Source: an uncultured bacterium
GTDB taxonomy: Bacteria; Bacillota; Clostridia; Oscillospirales; Ruminococcaceae
Length of the DNA stretch: 22,649 bases
Assembly (NCBI GenBank): GCA_905214345.1
Contig: CAJMLV010000043.1
Location: 1 to 22,649, forward strand
Reading direction: 5' to 3'
Below the pieces are notes generated by a model. That model made no database searches and was not told where the DNA came from. It saw nothing but the letters and a program-made list of their open reading frames with translations. Below, one piece after another: positions 1 through 10,171 of this stretch (its first letter is position 1; each line of letters begins with the position of its first letter). The position numbers and the translations under genes were made by a program.

Positions 1-1152
1 CAGGCAGATGCCAAAGTAGGGAATGTGCTGTTCCCGGGCAAAGCGGGCAGCCTGGATCATCCCTTCAATGCCGCGGTCACCAAAACCGCCGGGCAGGATG
101 ATGCCGTCCACGTCGGCCAGTTCCTCGGCGCAGCGTTCCTGATCCACCAGCAGTTCGCTGTCCACCCAGCGGATCTCCACCTTGCTCTCGTTCTCGAACC
201 CGGCGTGATACAGACTTTCCATCACGCTGAGATAGGCGTCGTGGAGCTTGACGTATTTGCCCACCAGCGCGATGGTGCAGGTCTTGCTGCGGGTGGCAAT
301 GCGGGAGAGCATCTCTTTCCACTCGGTCAGATCGGAGGGCGGGGTCTCCAGATGCAGCTGGCGGGCGACCACGTTGGTCAGGCCGGCAGCTTCCAGCATC
401 AGGGGACATTCGTACAGGCTGGGCATGGTCAGGTTTTCAATGACGCAGTCCGGGCGCACGTTGCAGAACATGCTGATCTTGCGCTTGATGTCGTTGCCCA
501 CGGGGCCGTCGGCGCGCAGCACGATCACGTTGGGGATGATGCCCATGCCCTGCAGCTCCTTGCAGGAATGCTGGGCCGGTTTGGATTTGTATTCGTCCGA
601 ACCGGAAATGTACGGCACCAGCACCACATGGATGTAGCAGCAGTTTTCCAGGCCCTGTTCCAGCCCCACCTGGCGGATGGCTTCCAGGAAAGGCTGGCTC
701 TCAATATCGCCGGTGGTGCCGCCGATCTCGGTGATGACCACATCGGCCTCGGTGCTCTTGGCCAGGTTGTAGATGTAACTCTTGATCTCGTTGGTGATGT
801 GGGGGATGATCTGCACCGTCTGCCCCAGATAAGCGCCCTGGCGCTCCTTGTGCAGTACGTTCCAGTACACCTTGCCGGTGGTCAGGTTGGAATACTTGTT
901 CAGGTTTTCATCGGTGAACCGTTCATAGTGGCCCAGGTCCAGGTCGGTCTCGGTGCCGTCATCGGTCACGAACACTTCGCCGTGCTGCAGCGGGCTCATG
1001 GTGCCGGGGTCCACGTTGATGTAGGGGTCCAGCTTCTGGGACGCCACTTTCAGTCCCCGGGTCTTGAGCAGCCGCCCCAGGCTGGCTGCCGTGATGCCCT
1101 TGCCAAGACCGGACACCACACCGCCGGTCACGAATACATACTTTGTTGCCAT
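1..1152 (-). CDS. pyrG: CTP synthase, C-terminal part outside the window
   Basis: CTP synthase makes CTP from UTP, ATP and glutamine in the cytoplasm. The visible 384 codons begin MATKYVFVTGGVVSGLGKG, the amidoligase P-loop. They continue through the KLDPYINVDPGTMSP and EIGGTTGDIES segments of the synthetase domain and into the class I glutamine amidotransferase domain. The frame runs off the left edge inside YFGICL, so the last complete codons hold the catalytic cysteine of the glutaminase; roughly 150 residues are missing. The start is the ATG preceded by GGAGG seven or so bases upstream. It lies 73 bases downstream of the ANTAR gene, with a hairpin and four Ts in the gap, so it may be the last gene of a glutamine-linked operon or be separately attenuated. 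Identity is certain. Confidence 0.97.
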   Translation of the reverse strand, partial: MATKYVFVTGGVVSGLGKGITAASLGRLLKTRGLKVASQKLDPYINVDPGTMSPLQHGEVFVTDDGTETDLDLGHYERFTDENLNKYSNLTTGKVYWNVLHKERQGAYLGQTVQIIPHITNEIKSYIYNLAKSTEADVVITEIGGTTGDIESQPFLEAIRQVGLEQGLENCCYIHVVLVPYISGSDEYKSKPAQHSCKELQGMGIIPNVIVLRADGPVGNDIKRKISMFCNVRPDCVIENLTMPSLYECPLMLEAAGLTNVVARQLHLETPPSDLTEWKEMLSRIATRSKTCTIALVGKYVKLHDAYLSVMESLYHAGFENESKVEIRWVDSELLVDQERCAEELADVDGIILPGGFGDRGIEGMIQAARFAREQHIPYFGICL

Positions 1153-1178
1153 TCTTCAGCCTCCAGATAGTCTATCGG

Positions 1179-1206
1179 AAAACGGGCCCCGTCCAGACAG
1201 GGCCCG
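1179..1206 (-). terminator. Hairpin plus short T-run before pyrG
   Basis: On the minus strand a perfect 7-bp stem CGGGCCC/GGGCCCG encloses a 10-base loop and is followed directly by TTTT. It lies between the ANTAR gene and pyrG, 27 bases before the pyrG start. It could end the glnA–ANTAR transcript or act as a leader attenuator; pyrG leaders are attenuated in Bacillus. No promoter was recognised in this gap. The T-run is short, so strength is uncertain. Confidence 0.5.
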
Positions 1207-1225
1207 GCGTGCAAACTTGCTGTTG

Positions 1226-1813
1226 TCAGTCGTTGTCGGGGGATTCGGCTCCTTCCAGAATCTCCCGGGCCACTTCGCCCCGGCTGCGGCGGGTATCCAT
1301 GGCCTGCTTTTCGATCAGGCGGTGGGCGTCGGCCTCGGTGCAGCCTTTGTGCTCGATGAGATAACACTTGGCCCGGTCCACCAGACGCAGCTGGGCGATT
1401 TTTTCGGTCAGGCGGGCGTTTTCTGCCCGCAGAATGTCCAGGCGGCGGTAGCAGCTGGCCGCGATCTGCATCGCCTGGCGGAACTGCGGGGCCGAAAAGG
1501 GCTTGCCCAGCACCAGTACCCCGTGTTCCTGCAATTTTGCGCCGATCTGTTCGGCGTTGCCGCTTTTGACCAGAAACAGCACCCCGGCGTGGCTTTTTTC
1601 CACCGCGTGGAGCGCCAGTTCATGGCCGAATTCATCCGGCAGCGGCGCGTTGATGATGACCACTTCAAAGTCCTTGTCACCCAGGCGGCGGCGGGCCTCA
1701 CCGCCGCTGGCCACGATCACCGGTCTTGTGTACCCCAGCTCTGCGGCATGCCGGGCCAGGTACTCGTTGGCGTTGTTACCCGCCGATGCGATCAATGCCA
1801 GACCCAATGCCAT
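1226..1813 (-). CDS. ANTAR-domain RNA-binding antiterminator with degenerate receiver
   Basis: The 195-residue protein has a receiver-like fold (about 1–118), a short coiled coil (about 120–135) and a C-terminal ANTAR domain (about 135–190, LVDRAKCYLIEHKGCTEADA onward). ANTAR proteins bind paired RNA hairpins and prevent termination. The usual phospho-acceptor aspartate is replaced: the strand reads EVVIINAPLPDEFG, with Asn at the site. The paired N-terminal acidic residues are absent too, although the KPF lysine remains. It is therefore probably controlled by something other than phosphorylation. It follows glnA by 33 bases, the order I recall for glnA–nitR in Clostridium saccharobutylicum. 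AGGAGG lies only two bases before the ATG, so the TTG two codons downstream (8-base spacing) may be the true start. Family confidence is high. Confidence 0.88.
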   Translation of the reverse strand: MALGLALIASAGNNANEYLARHAAELGYTRPVIVASGGEARRRLGDKDFEVVIINAPLPDEFGHELALHAVEKSHAGVLFLVKSGNAEQIGAKLQEHGVLVLGKPFSAPQFRQAMQIAASCYRRLDILRAENARLTEKIAQLRLVDRAKCYLIEHKGCTEADAHRLIEKQAMDTRRSRGEVAREILEGAESPDND

Positions 1814-1846
1814 TCCCTCCTTTTCTGCGGTGGCGCGCTGTGTGAC

Positions 1847-3157
1847 TTACAGAACCAGGAAGCAATGTTCCCGCTCCCAGGCAGCGGGATCACGGGCGGT
1901 CTCGCTGGCAATGCAGAGCTGGGTCTGGTATTCGAAGTATTTGTTCATCACGGCCAGGGGCAGTTCCTTGGCGATAAACTCGCTCTGGGCCGCCACCGTG
2001 ATGGCTTCCCGCAGGGTGCGGGGCAGGCTTTCCAGCCCGGCCGCCGCATCTTTGTGGAAGAGGTTGCGGTTGACCGGTTCCGGCAGAGGCAGCTTGCGCT
2101 CGATGCCGTCCAGCCCGGCGGCCAGGATCAGGCCGATGACCAGGTAGGGATTGCAGGAGGGGTCGGGGCTGCGCAGTTCCAGACGGCAGAATTCACCGCT
2201 GGCCGAAGGCAGCCGCACCAGCTGACTGCGGTTCTGGCGGCTCCAGCTGATGTACTGGGGCGCCTCGCAGGAACCGAACCGGTTGTAGCTGTTGGGCATC
2301 GGGTTGCAGAAGGCGGTCAGCTCCCGGGCGTGGGCCAGAATACCGGCAATGAAGTGCCCTGCTTCGCTGTCCGGCTCGAGCTCGCCCGCAAAAAGGTTGC
2401 GCCCGTCCCGGTTCAGCGAAAGATTCACGTGCATGCCGCTGCCGGCCTGGTCGGGCAAAGGCTTGGGCATGAAGGAAGCAAACAGCCCGTTGCTGCCCGC
2501 AATGGCCTTGATGGTGCTTTTCAGGGTGTTCACGTTGTCGGCGGTGCGCAGGGGCGCGTCATACAAAAAGTCGATCTCGTTCTGGCCGTGGCCGCTCTCG
2601 TGGTGGCTGTGCTGGGGCTGCAGACCCATATCCTCCATGGCAAAGCAGATCTCCCGGCGGATGTTTTCGCCCTTGTCCAGGGGTGCCATGTCAAAGTAAC
2701 CGCCGTGGTCCATGGGGATGCGGGTGGGGTTGCCGTGCTCGTCCGTTTCAAAGAGATAGAACTCGCACTCGCACCCTACCGTGCAGGAAAGCCCCTTGGC
2801 CCGGATGCGCTGTACCACCGACTGCAGGTAGCCCCGGCAGTTGCCCTCAAAAGGTTTGCCGTTGGGCAGGGTGATGTCGCAGTACATCCGCATGACCCGG
2901 CCTTCCGCAGGGCGCCAGGGCAGGATGGTCATGGTATCCGGGTCCGGCCACAGCACCAGGTCGCTTTCCTCGGTGTTCATGAACCCGGCAATGGAACTGC
3001 CGTCAAAGCAGATGCCGTATTCAAACACCCGGGGCAGCTCGCTGGAATAGACCGAGATGTTTTTCTGGTTGCCGAAAATATCGCAGAAGGCCAGCCGCAC
3101 AAACTTGACGTCGTTGTCTTCCACGTAATTCAGGATGTCCTGGGCGGTGTGTTTCAT
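1847..3157 (-). CDS. glnA: Glutamine synthetase type I
   Basis: This enzyme makes glutamine from glutamate, ammonia and ATP. The 436 residues show the full GSI set: FDGSSIAGF (51–59) of the N-terminal beta-grasp domain, GCECEF with metal glutamates 130 and 132, HGQNEIDF (190–197), GSGMHVN (239–245), the NRFGSCEAP loop (292–300) and NRSQLVRLP substrate-binding region, and LELRSPDPSCNPYL. The length fits the short Bacillota GSI forms without the adenylylation insert. I chose the internal ATG because GGAGG sits seven bases before it; an upstream in-frame ATG nine codons earlier has no such site. It lies 115 bases downstream of glnN and is separated from it by a perfect hairpin, so expression may depend on read-through. 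Its own promoter was not convincing. Confidence 0.96.
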   Translation of the reverse strand: MKHTAQDILNYVEDNDVKFVRLAFCDIFGNQKNISVYSSELPRVFEYGICFDGSSIAGFMNTEESDLVLWPDPDTMTILPWRPAEGRVMRMYCDITLPNGKPFEGNCRGYLQSVVQRIRAKGLSCTVGCECEFYLFETDEHGNPTRIPMDHGGYFDMAPLDKGENIRREICFAMEDMGLQPQHSHHESGHGQNEIDFLYDAPLRTADNVNTLKSTIKAIAGSNGLFASFMPKPLPDQAGSGMHVNLSLNRDGRNLFAGELEPDSEAGHFIAGILAHARELTAFCNPMPNSYNRFGSCEAPQYISWSRQNRSQLVRLPSASGEFCRLELRSPDPSCNPYLVIGLILAAGLDGIERKLPLPEPVNRNLFHKDAAAGLESLPRTLREAITVAAQSEFIAKELPLAVMNKYFEYQTQLCIASETARDPAAWEREHCFLVL

Positions 3158-3182
3158 ACAAAAACCTCCGGGGGCTAACCCC

Positions 3183-3222
3183 AAAACTCGAAAGGCCCGC
3201 CGTAGGTGGCGGGCCTTTCGAG
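3183..3222 (-). terminator. Perfect 15-bp hairpin between glnN and glnA
   Basis: A perfect inverted repeat (CTCGAAAGGCCCGCC at 3187–3201 with its complement at 3208–3222) has a six-base loop, ACCTAC on the minus strand, followed directly by TTTT. It reads as an intrinsic terminator after glnN, yet it sits about 30 bases before the glnA start. Because the next downstream regulator is an ANTAR antiterminator, it may be a regulated attenuator. The six-base loop and its first A fit the known ANTAR target. The expected G at loop position 4 is a T, and no second hexaloop hairpin was found. Confidence 0.8.
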
Positions 3223-3272
3223 CTGGTGTAAGAATTTAGGAAAGGGAAAATCTTAGTGACAGCGGCGGCCCG

Positions 3273-5363
<2,091 letters not shown>

Positions 5364-5419
5364 ACTTCTTTACTCCTTTACCCTGCAGATTGTTGCCCCA
5401 CCCCGGGACGAAAAGCAAG

Positions 5420-5448
5420 AAAAAAGCGCTGCGAAAACCTCGCAGCGC
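5420..5448 (-). promoter_or_regulatory. Terminator-like attenuator in the glnN leader
   Basis: On the minus strand GCGCTGCGA and TCGCAGCGC form a perfect 9-bp stem around GGTTT, followed at once by TTTTTT. GCAAG just before and CTTGC just after the structure can also pair. It lies 57 bases before the glnN start and downstream of the TATAAT element, so transcripts from that promoter must pass it. It could also end the upstream membrane-protein transcript, but that gene has a nearer hairpin of its own. A canonical ANTAR pair of A1/G4 hexaloops was not found. Confidence 0.7.
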
Positions 5449-5465
5449 CCTTGCTGTATGCAATT

Positions 5466-5494
5466 ATTATACGGGGGAAAAGCCCAAAATGCAA
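5466..5494 (-). promoter_or_regulatory. Sigma-A-type promoter for glnN
   Basis: The minus strand has a perfect -10 TATAAT (5466–5471) with TTGCAT (5489–5494) exactly 17 bases upstream. The predicted transcript starts near 5459, only about 11 bases before the attenuator stem. The -35 is weak (TTG conserved), as expected if activation or antitermination is the main control. Confidence 0.6.
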
Positions 5495-5570
5495 CTGGCG
5501 GTTTGAACAAATCGAAAACCCGCCGCACGGTGGAAAACCCACGTTTTGGCCAGAATCTTTGCCGGAGTGC

Positions 5571-5594
5571 ACAAAACAGGAATCCTGTTTTTGT
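5571..5594 (-). terminator. A/T-rich hairpin after the membrane-protein gene
   Basis: AAAACAGG (5573–5580) and CCTGTTTT (5584–5591) form an 8-bp stem with a three-base loop, 21 bases past the stop codon of the minus-strand gene. T-runs flank it on both strands, so it could act in either direction. It is a moderate terminator candidate. Confidence 0.45.
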
Positions 5595-5614
5595 ATGAAA
5601 CGCCCGGTTGCGTG

Positions 5615-7951
5615 TTAGACTTCGGCCACCTGACGGCGGCAACGCACCCAGAACACCACGGTGGCGGCGATGCCTGCCAGGCTGATCAGGTCGAACACCC
5701 GCCAGTACCGGAATCCGGCCCAGCGCACGGTGACGGTGCCGCTGTATCCGGCGGGCAGCACCACGGTCAGGTAGCCGTCCTGGCGGCTGAGCTGGGCGGT
5801 GCCGGCGGTGTCGGTGATCTCATAGCCGGGATAGGCGAAGAGCGGCACCACCACGGTGGATTCGGTGTCGTTGGTGTTGGTGGCGGTGAAGGTTACGCTC
5901 AGCTGGACCCGCTGGGTGGACTCGGCCTCCACGCCCTCGTCAAAATAGAAGCTGACATCGTTGAACTGCATGGGGCTCAGCTCGTCCGAAAGGTCATAGG
6001 GCAGATATTCGCCGCCGGCCAGCTGGTCCTCTTTCAGGGGACGGCCCACACCCATGGAACCCAGGCTCATGTAGGTGACCACCACACTGTTGGTGCAGCA
6101 GTCGTACATCTGGTAGCCGGCGGGGATCAGGGTCAGCAGTACCAGAACAATGGCGATCTGTTTGGAAAGTTCCCGCCGTTTGTTCCACAGCATGGCCAGC
6201 GCCCCGGCGGCACAGAAGGTCAGCAGCAGGCTGGCCGGGCTCAGGAAACGCCAGGCGAACTGCAGTTTGCCCAACAGGGAGGACAGGGCCTTGATCAGCG
6301 GGTTTTCGCTCAGAAATACATCATACCAGGGGAACACATCGCTGGCCATCCAGACGCACAGCGCGCCGAAAGCCAGAGTCCACACGCTGATGCGGGTGAC
6401 CGTGCGGTTCTCCTCCCGCACGGCAGGGTCCATCAGGGCAGCCACCAGGGCCAGAGCACCCAGACCAAGGGCGGTGCCCAGGGCCAGCGGCATCTCGCCG
6501 TCCATGCCCAGGGCGATGGACTGAGCGGTGCCGGTGCCCTTGCCGAAGAGCATGAACATCTGACCCACCATGACGGCGGAATCCTGCAGGTAGGAAGCAT
6601 CGTAGCGGCCGGCAATGTGGCATACGCCCTGGATCATATACTGGGCCAGAGGGACCAGGAACCACAGATTCCACACCACGGCCACGCCGGCGGCCTTGCA
6701 CAGGCTGAGCAGGACCGGGCGGCGGAAGGTGCGTTTGGCGTACAGGATGCAGAAAATGGCGGTCAGAAAGCCGGTCATCACGCTGGTGAGCAGATGGGTC
6801 TGCAAAAGGCCGGTAAAGCCCAGTGCCAGGGAGAGCCAGCACCAGGGTCCCGCCTTTTCGCCGGGCTTCTGGCGGTAGATGCGCCACAGCCCGTACACCA
6901 CCAGGGGCAGGAACATCATGGCGGAGTATTCACCCACCGAAGCGCGGACATACACGTTGGTCAGGCGGTAGGGCGCCAGCAGATACAGCGCCGTGCCCGC
7001 CAGGGCCACGATCTCGTTGTTGAACATCCGGCGCAGCACATACCGGGTGATGAGGGCGGTGGCCAGGGTGATGCCCGCCACATACAGCTTGTACACCGTC
7101 TGCAGGCTGAAACCCAGAATCCGCAGGATGGCTGCCGGGTACAAAAGCAGGTCGGCGTACATCAGGCTGAAAGGATAGCCCTTGCCGCTGACGATGTCGG
7201 GGTCCATCCGCACCGGGAACTGCCCGGCCAGCAGACCGGCTTTCAGCCCCTCGATGCGGGTCAGGTGTACCGTCAGGTCGTGGCCGTAGGTGATGTAGCC
7301 CAGGCCCAGGGGCAGGCAGGCCACCGCCACCAAAGCCACGATGGCCATGGCGCTGTACCGGGCTTCCAGCGTACGCCAGGGCAGGGCCACCCGCCGGGTC
7401 AGCACCAGCAGCAGCCAGTCGATGGCGGCAAACAGGGCCAGCACGGTGAGAAAATGCACATAGGCGAAGGAATGGGTGGGGATGATCTGTACCCCGGTGA
7501 TGAAGGTGACCTGATTTTCGCCGCAGTTGGCGTAAAATTGCAGCTGAGCCACCTCGCAGCCGTGTTCCATCCACAAGGTGAAGGTGGAGGAGGTCCGCCC
7601 GGCGGGCAGGCTGGCTACGTCATACTGGGCGGTGGGCATGACCTCGTCCAGGAACCGCACCGTGCCGGTGCCGCCGTTGTTGGCGTAGGTCACCACGATC
7701 TGGTAGCTGCCGGCTTCAATGTCCAGCCAGCGGGTGGTGGCAAACTGCCCCACATAGTTTTCCACCTGGGTGCCGCGGTCATCGTTTACCGCTTCCTCGG
7801 TGTAAGGAATGATCAGGTCGGGGGTCACGTCGATGGCCGTGCCGGCCCCGTAATCCGAAACGAACCGGGTCAGCAGAAAGATCACCTGCAGGGCGACCAG
7901 CACCAGGAACCACAGGTTCTTGCGGGTACAGAATTGTTTCAAATGCTGCAT
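5615..7951 (-). CDS. GT-C-like polytopic membrane protein (YfhO/PTPS-related type)
   Basis: The product is about 778 residues. A first membrane helix (NLWFLVLVALQVIFLLTRFV, near residues 12–31) leads into an extracytoplasmic beta-rich region of about 140 residues. Then come many membrane helices, a second extracytoplasmic beta-rich domain and a final helix near the C terminus. HDLTVHLTRIEGLKAGLLAG followed by a PVRMDPD loop resembles the first extracellular loop of GT-C glycosyltransferases and the 'PTPS-related' membrane family; I cannot name a substrate. A role in transferring sugars to a surface polymer is inferred only from the fold. The start at 7951 is favoured because the earlier in-frame ATG reads through the divergent promoter region. 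Its ribosome site (GAGAG) is weak. It has no partner genes here. Confidence 0.75.
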   Translation of the reverse strand: MQHLKQFCTRKNLWFLVLVALQVIFLLTRFVSDYGAGTAIDVTPDLIIPYTEEAVNDDRGTQVENYVGQFATTRWLDIEAGSYQIVVTYANNGGTGTVRFLDEVMPTAQYDVASLPAGRTSSTFTLWMEHGCEVAQLQFYANCGENQVTFITGVQIIPTHSFAYVHFLTVLALFAAIDWLLLVLTRRVALPWRTLEARYSAMAIVALVAVACLPLGLGYITYGHDLTVHLTRIEGLKAGLLAGQFPVRMDPDIVSGKGYPFSLMYADLLLYPAAILRILGFSLQTVYKLYVAGITLATALITRYVLRRMFNNEIVALAGTALYLLAPYRLTNVYVRASVGEYSAMMFLPLVVYGLWRIYRQKPGEKAGPWCWLSLALGFTGLLQTHLLTSVMTGFLTAIFCILYAKRTFRRPVLLSLCKAAGVAVVWNLWFLVPLAQYMIQGVCHIAGRYDASYLQDSAVMVGQMFMLFGKGTGTAQSIALGMDGEMPLALGTALGLGALALVAALMDPAVREENRTVTRISVWTLAFGALCVWMASDVFPWYDVFLSENPLIKALSSLLGKLQFAWRFLSPASLLLTFCAAGALAMLWNKRRELSKQIAIVLVLLTLIPAGYQMYDCCTNSVVVTYMSLGSMGVGRPLKEDQLAGGEYLPYDLSDELSPMQFNDVSFYFDEGVEAESTQRVQLSVTFTATNTNDTESTVVVPLFAYPGYEITDTAGTAQLSRQDGYLTVVLPAGYSGTVTVRWAGFRYWRVFDLISLAGIAATVVFWVRCRRQVAEV

Positions 7952-8006
7952 GAAATAAACTCTCTTTTCTCGATGGTGTTTTGCGGCGTGCCGCGGCTTT
8001 TCTACC

Positions 8007-8047
8007 ATTATACCCGCTTGCCGGGAACGGCGCAAGCGTGGTATACT
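8007..8047. promoter_or_regulatory. Divergent promoters sharing a symmetric dyad
   Basis: Leftward: TATAAT (8007–8012, minus) with TTGCGC 17 bases upstream. Rightward: TTGCCG (8018–8023) and TATACT (8042–8047) with an 18-base spacer. The two -35 elements lie in an inverted repeat, CGCTTGC (8015–8021) and GCAAGCG (8032–8038). One protein bound there could control both the membrane protein and the CYTH gene, but the symmetry may follow simply from two opposed TTGC boxes. Confidence 0.6.
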
Positions 8048-8097
8048 GTTCCCGACGGCACAGCCGCCCGAATTTGTATCAAAGTGAGGGATGCGGG

Positions 8098-8592
8098 ATG
8101 GAGATCGAGCGCAAATGGATGGTGGCCGGATGGCCCCGAGACCTGGAACCGGTGCGGGTACAGCAGATGGACCAGGGGTATATCAGCGTGCGGCCCACCG
8201 TGCGCATCCGGCGGGAAGCGGTACAAGGCGGGCCCACGGCGCTGGTCCTCTGCTTCAAGGGGGCGCCCGACCCCACCGGTATGAGCCGACAGGAGATCGA
8301 AACCGAAATTGACGCCGACCTGTTTGGTAAACTGGAATCCCTCATCGGCAAACCGCTCATCAAAAAGGAGCGCCGGGACTATGACCTGCCCGGCGGGCTT
8401 CATCTGGAAGTGAACGACGTGGACCCGGGGCAGCCGGGGCACTTCATGTATGCTGAGGTGGAATATCCCGACGAGGACACCGCCCGTGCCTGGAACCCTG
8501 CGGACGCCGGGCTGGAAAACTACCTCACCGATGAGGTCACGGGACAGAAAGGCGCCAGTATGGGAGAATACTGGGAGCAGACCCGGGGCTGA
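8098..8592 (+). CDS. CYTH-domain (triphosphate tunnel) phosphohydrolase
   Basis: This 164-residue protein begins MEIERKW, which carries the diagnostic ExExK motif at residues 2–6. Paired basic and acidic strands follow as expected for the eight-stranded tunnel: RIRR (36–39), CFKG (52–55), EIETEI (66–71), KKERRDYDL (89–97), EVND (104–107) and YAEVEY (118–123). Family members hydrolyse or bind triphosphates (inorganic triphosphate, thiamine triphosphate, adenylyl cyclase-like); the substrate cannot be told from sequence. I chose the ATG at 8098, with GAGG eight bases upstream. An earlier in-frame ATG would place the promoter inside the gene. It converges on murE across a strong hairpin. Confidence 0.87.
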   Translation: MEIERKWMVAGWPRDLEPVRVQQMDQGYISVRPTVRIRREAVQGGPTALVLCFKGAPDPTGMSRQEIETEIDADLFGKLESLIGKPLIKKERRDYDLPGGLHLEVNDVDPGQPGHFMYAEVEYPDEDTARAWNPADAGLENYLTDEVTGQKGASMGEYWEQTRG

Positions 8593-8612
8593 CGACCAAA
8601 ACAGACAAAGCA

Positions 8613-8654
8613 AACCGGCGCGGAGAAGGCCAAGCAGCTTTCTCCGCGCCGGTT
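8613..8654. terminator. Bidirectional hairpin between the CYTH gene and murE
   Basis: A perfect 15-bp stem (AACCGGCGCGGAGAA at 8613–8627, complement at 8640–8654) has a 12-base loop. It sits in the 75-base gap between converging genes. T-richness downstream is modest on both strands, so it probably serves both. Confidence 0.75.
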
Positions 8655-8667
8655 GTTGTATGTCGGT

Positions 8668-10164
8668 TTATTCGATGCCCTTTTCGGCGGCGTATTCCTC
8701 GATGAGTTCCCGTTCCAGGAAGGGGGTCTTGACACCCTCCCGGTCGCGGTAAGCCTCGTGACCCTTGCCGATGACCGCGATGAGGTCGCCCTCCTGGGCG
8801 TGGTCGATGGCGTAGTGCAGGGCATCCAGGCGGTCGGGAATTTCCACATAGGGCACGTCGGGGTTGCCCTTGGCGATGCCTTCCTTGATGTCGGCGATGA
8901 TGTCCTCCACCTTTTCAAAGCGGTTGTTGTCCTCGGTGAGGATGAGGAAATCCGCCATCTTGGAGCAGACCTCGCCCATGCCGTACCGGCGCAGCTTGCT
9001 GCGGTTGCCGCCGCAGCCGAACACCACCACCATACGGTGCGGGTTGTAGGCTTTCAGTGTCTGCATCAGGCTTTCGGTGGCGGCCTCGTTGTGGGCATAG
9101 TCGATGAGGATGGTGAACCGGTGACTGATGGGCACCAGCTCCACACGGCCCTTGACCACCGTGTCCCGCAGACCCTGGTGGATGGGCTCGTCGGGCAGGT
9201 TCAGCGCCTTGCCCACCCCGATGGTGGCCAGGGCATTGTAGATGCTGAACCGTCCCGGCATGGCCACCTGCACGTCCAGAGTGTGGCCGTCCGGCTCGGT
9301 GAGGGTGAACTCCACACCCAGCATGGTCTTGCTGCGCAGCAGGCGGTATTCCTGCCCGGCGCGGTAATCCGCGGGCTTCTCGATGCCGTAGGTGATGAGC
9401 TGGCAGGTGTGGCCTTCCAGCAGGGGCTCGGTGTTCTCGTCGTCGGCGTTCACCACGCCGATGTCGCAGCGCTGGAACAGCTTGCCCTTCCAGCTGCGGT
9501 ATTCCTCAAAGCTGGAATGTTCCCCGGGGCCGATGTGGTCGGGGTAGAGGTTGGTGAAAACGCCCACCCGATAATGGATGCCCGCCACACGGTCCATCAT
9601 CACGCCCTGGCTGGAAACCTCCATCACGCAGGCGTCGCAGCCCGCATCGGCCAGCTGGCGCAGGATCTTCTGCAGCTCGTAGCTTTCGGGGGTGGTGTTG
9701 TTCAGGTCATAGTGGTGGCCGGGATAATACACACCATTGGTGCCGATCATACCGGTCTTGTGCCCGGCGGCGGTGAGCACCGACCGGATCATGTGGGTGG
9801 TGGTGGTCTTGCCCTTGGTGCCGGTCACCCCCACCATGGTCATTTCTTCGGCGGGATGGCCGAAGTAGGCGGCGGATAGCATGGCCATGGCGTAGCGGGT
9901 GTTCTCAAATTTCAGCACCGTCACATCGGGCATGCTTTCCAGCACGCCGTCGGCCAGGTCATGCTGGATCACCAGCACCGAAGAACCCTTTTCCGCCACA
10001 TCGGCGGCATAGTCGTGGCTGTCCCGCTGGGTGCCCACAATGCAGACGAACAGGCCGTTTTCGGTGACCTTGCGGGAATCATAGAAGATGTCGGCCACTT
10101 CGGCGTTCAGCGTACCCTGCACCAGTGTGTAGCGCAGGCCTTTCAGCAGTTGTTTCAGCAGCAT
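8668..10164 (-). CDS. murE: MurE-type UDP-MurNAc-tripeptide ligase, atypical
   Basis: This ATP-dependent Mur ligase adds the third residue to UDP-MurNAc-dipeptide in peptidoglycan synthesis. The 498 residues include FYDSRKV (27–33) of the N-terminal UDP domain, P-loop GVTGTKGKTTTT (112–123), NNTTPESYELQ, EVSSQGV, a candidate carbamylated lysine (K226), DYAHNEAA, FGCGGNRSK and GKGHE (466–470). Two features are unusual. The diaminopimelate signature DNPR reads DNNR (412–415), and the usual DHLDFHG stretch reads DHIGPGEHSS (209–218). Arg415 and Glu470, which contact meso-diaminopimelate in known enzymes, are kept. It starts seven bases after the asnB stop, with a ribosome site overlapping that stop, so the two are translationally coupled. 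A divergent second MurE is a real possibility. Confidence 0.88.
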   Translation of the reverse strand: MLLKQLLKGLRYTLVQGTLNAEVADIFYDSRKVTENGLFVCIVGTQRDSHDYAADVAEKGSSVLVIQHDLADGVLESMPDVTVLKFENTRYAMAMLSAAYFGHPAEEMTMVGVTGTKGKTTTTHMIRSVLTAAGHKTGMIGTNGVYYPGHHYDLNNTTPESYELQKILRQLADAGCDACVMEVSSQGVMMDRVAGIHYRVGVFTNLYPDHIGPGEHSSFEEYRSWKGKLFQRCDIGVVNADDENTEPLLEGHTCQLITYGIEKPADYRAGQEYRLLRSKTMLGVEFTLTEPDGHTLDVQVAMPGRFSIYNALATIGVGKALNLPDEPIHQGLRDTVVKGRVELVPISHRFTILIDYAHNEAATESLMQTLKAYNPHRMVVVFGCGGNRSKLRRYGMGEVCSKMADFLILTEDNNRFEKVEDIIADIKEGIAKGNPDVPYVEIPDRLDALHYAIDHAQEGDLIAVIGKGHEAYRDREGVKTPFLERELIEEYAAEKGIE

Positions 10165-10171
10165 CGGCTCT

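Noticed and set aside
1064..3178. A 704-codon open frame on the plus strand across glnA and the ANTAR gene
   Set aside because: It lies antisense to two clear genes and its composition is that of a GC3-biased shadow. The same applies to the long plus-strand frames at 3393–5618, 5546–8284, 10259–12061 and 16096–17487, and the minus-strand frames at 12238–13530 and 13485–15311.
3187..3222. The glnN–glnA hairpin as a canonical ANTAR target
   Set aside because: Its hexaloop ACCTAC has the conserved A1 but lacks G4, and no partner hexaloop hairpin precedes it; kept only as a terminator or possible attenuator.
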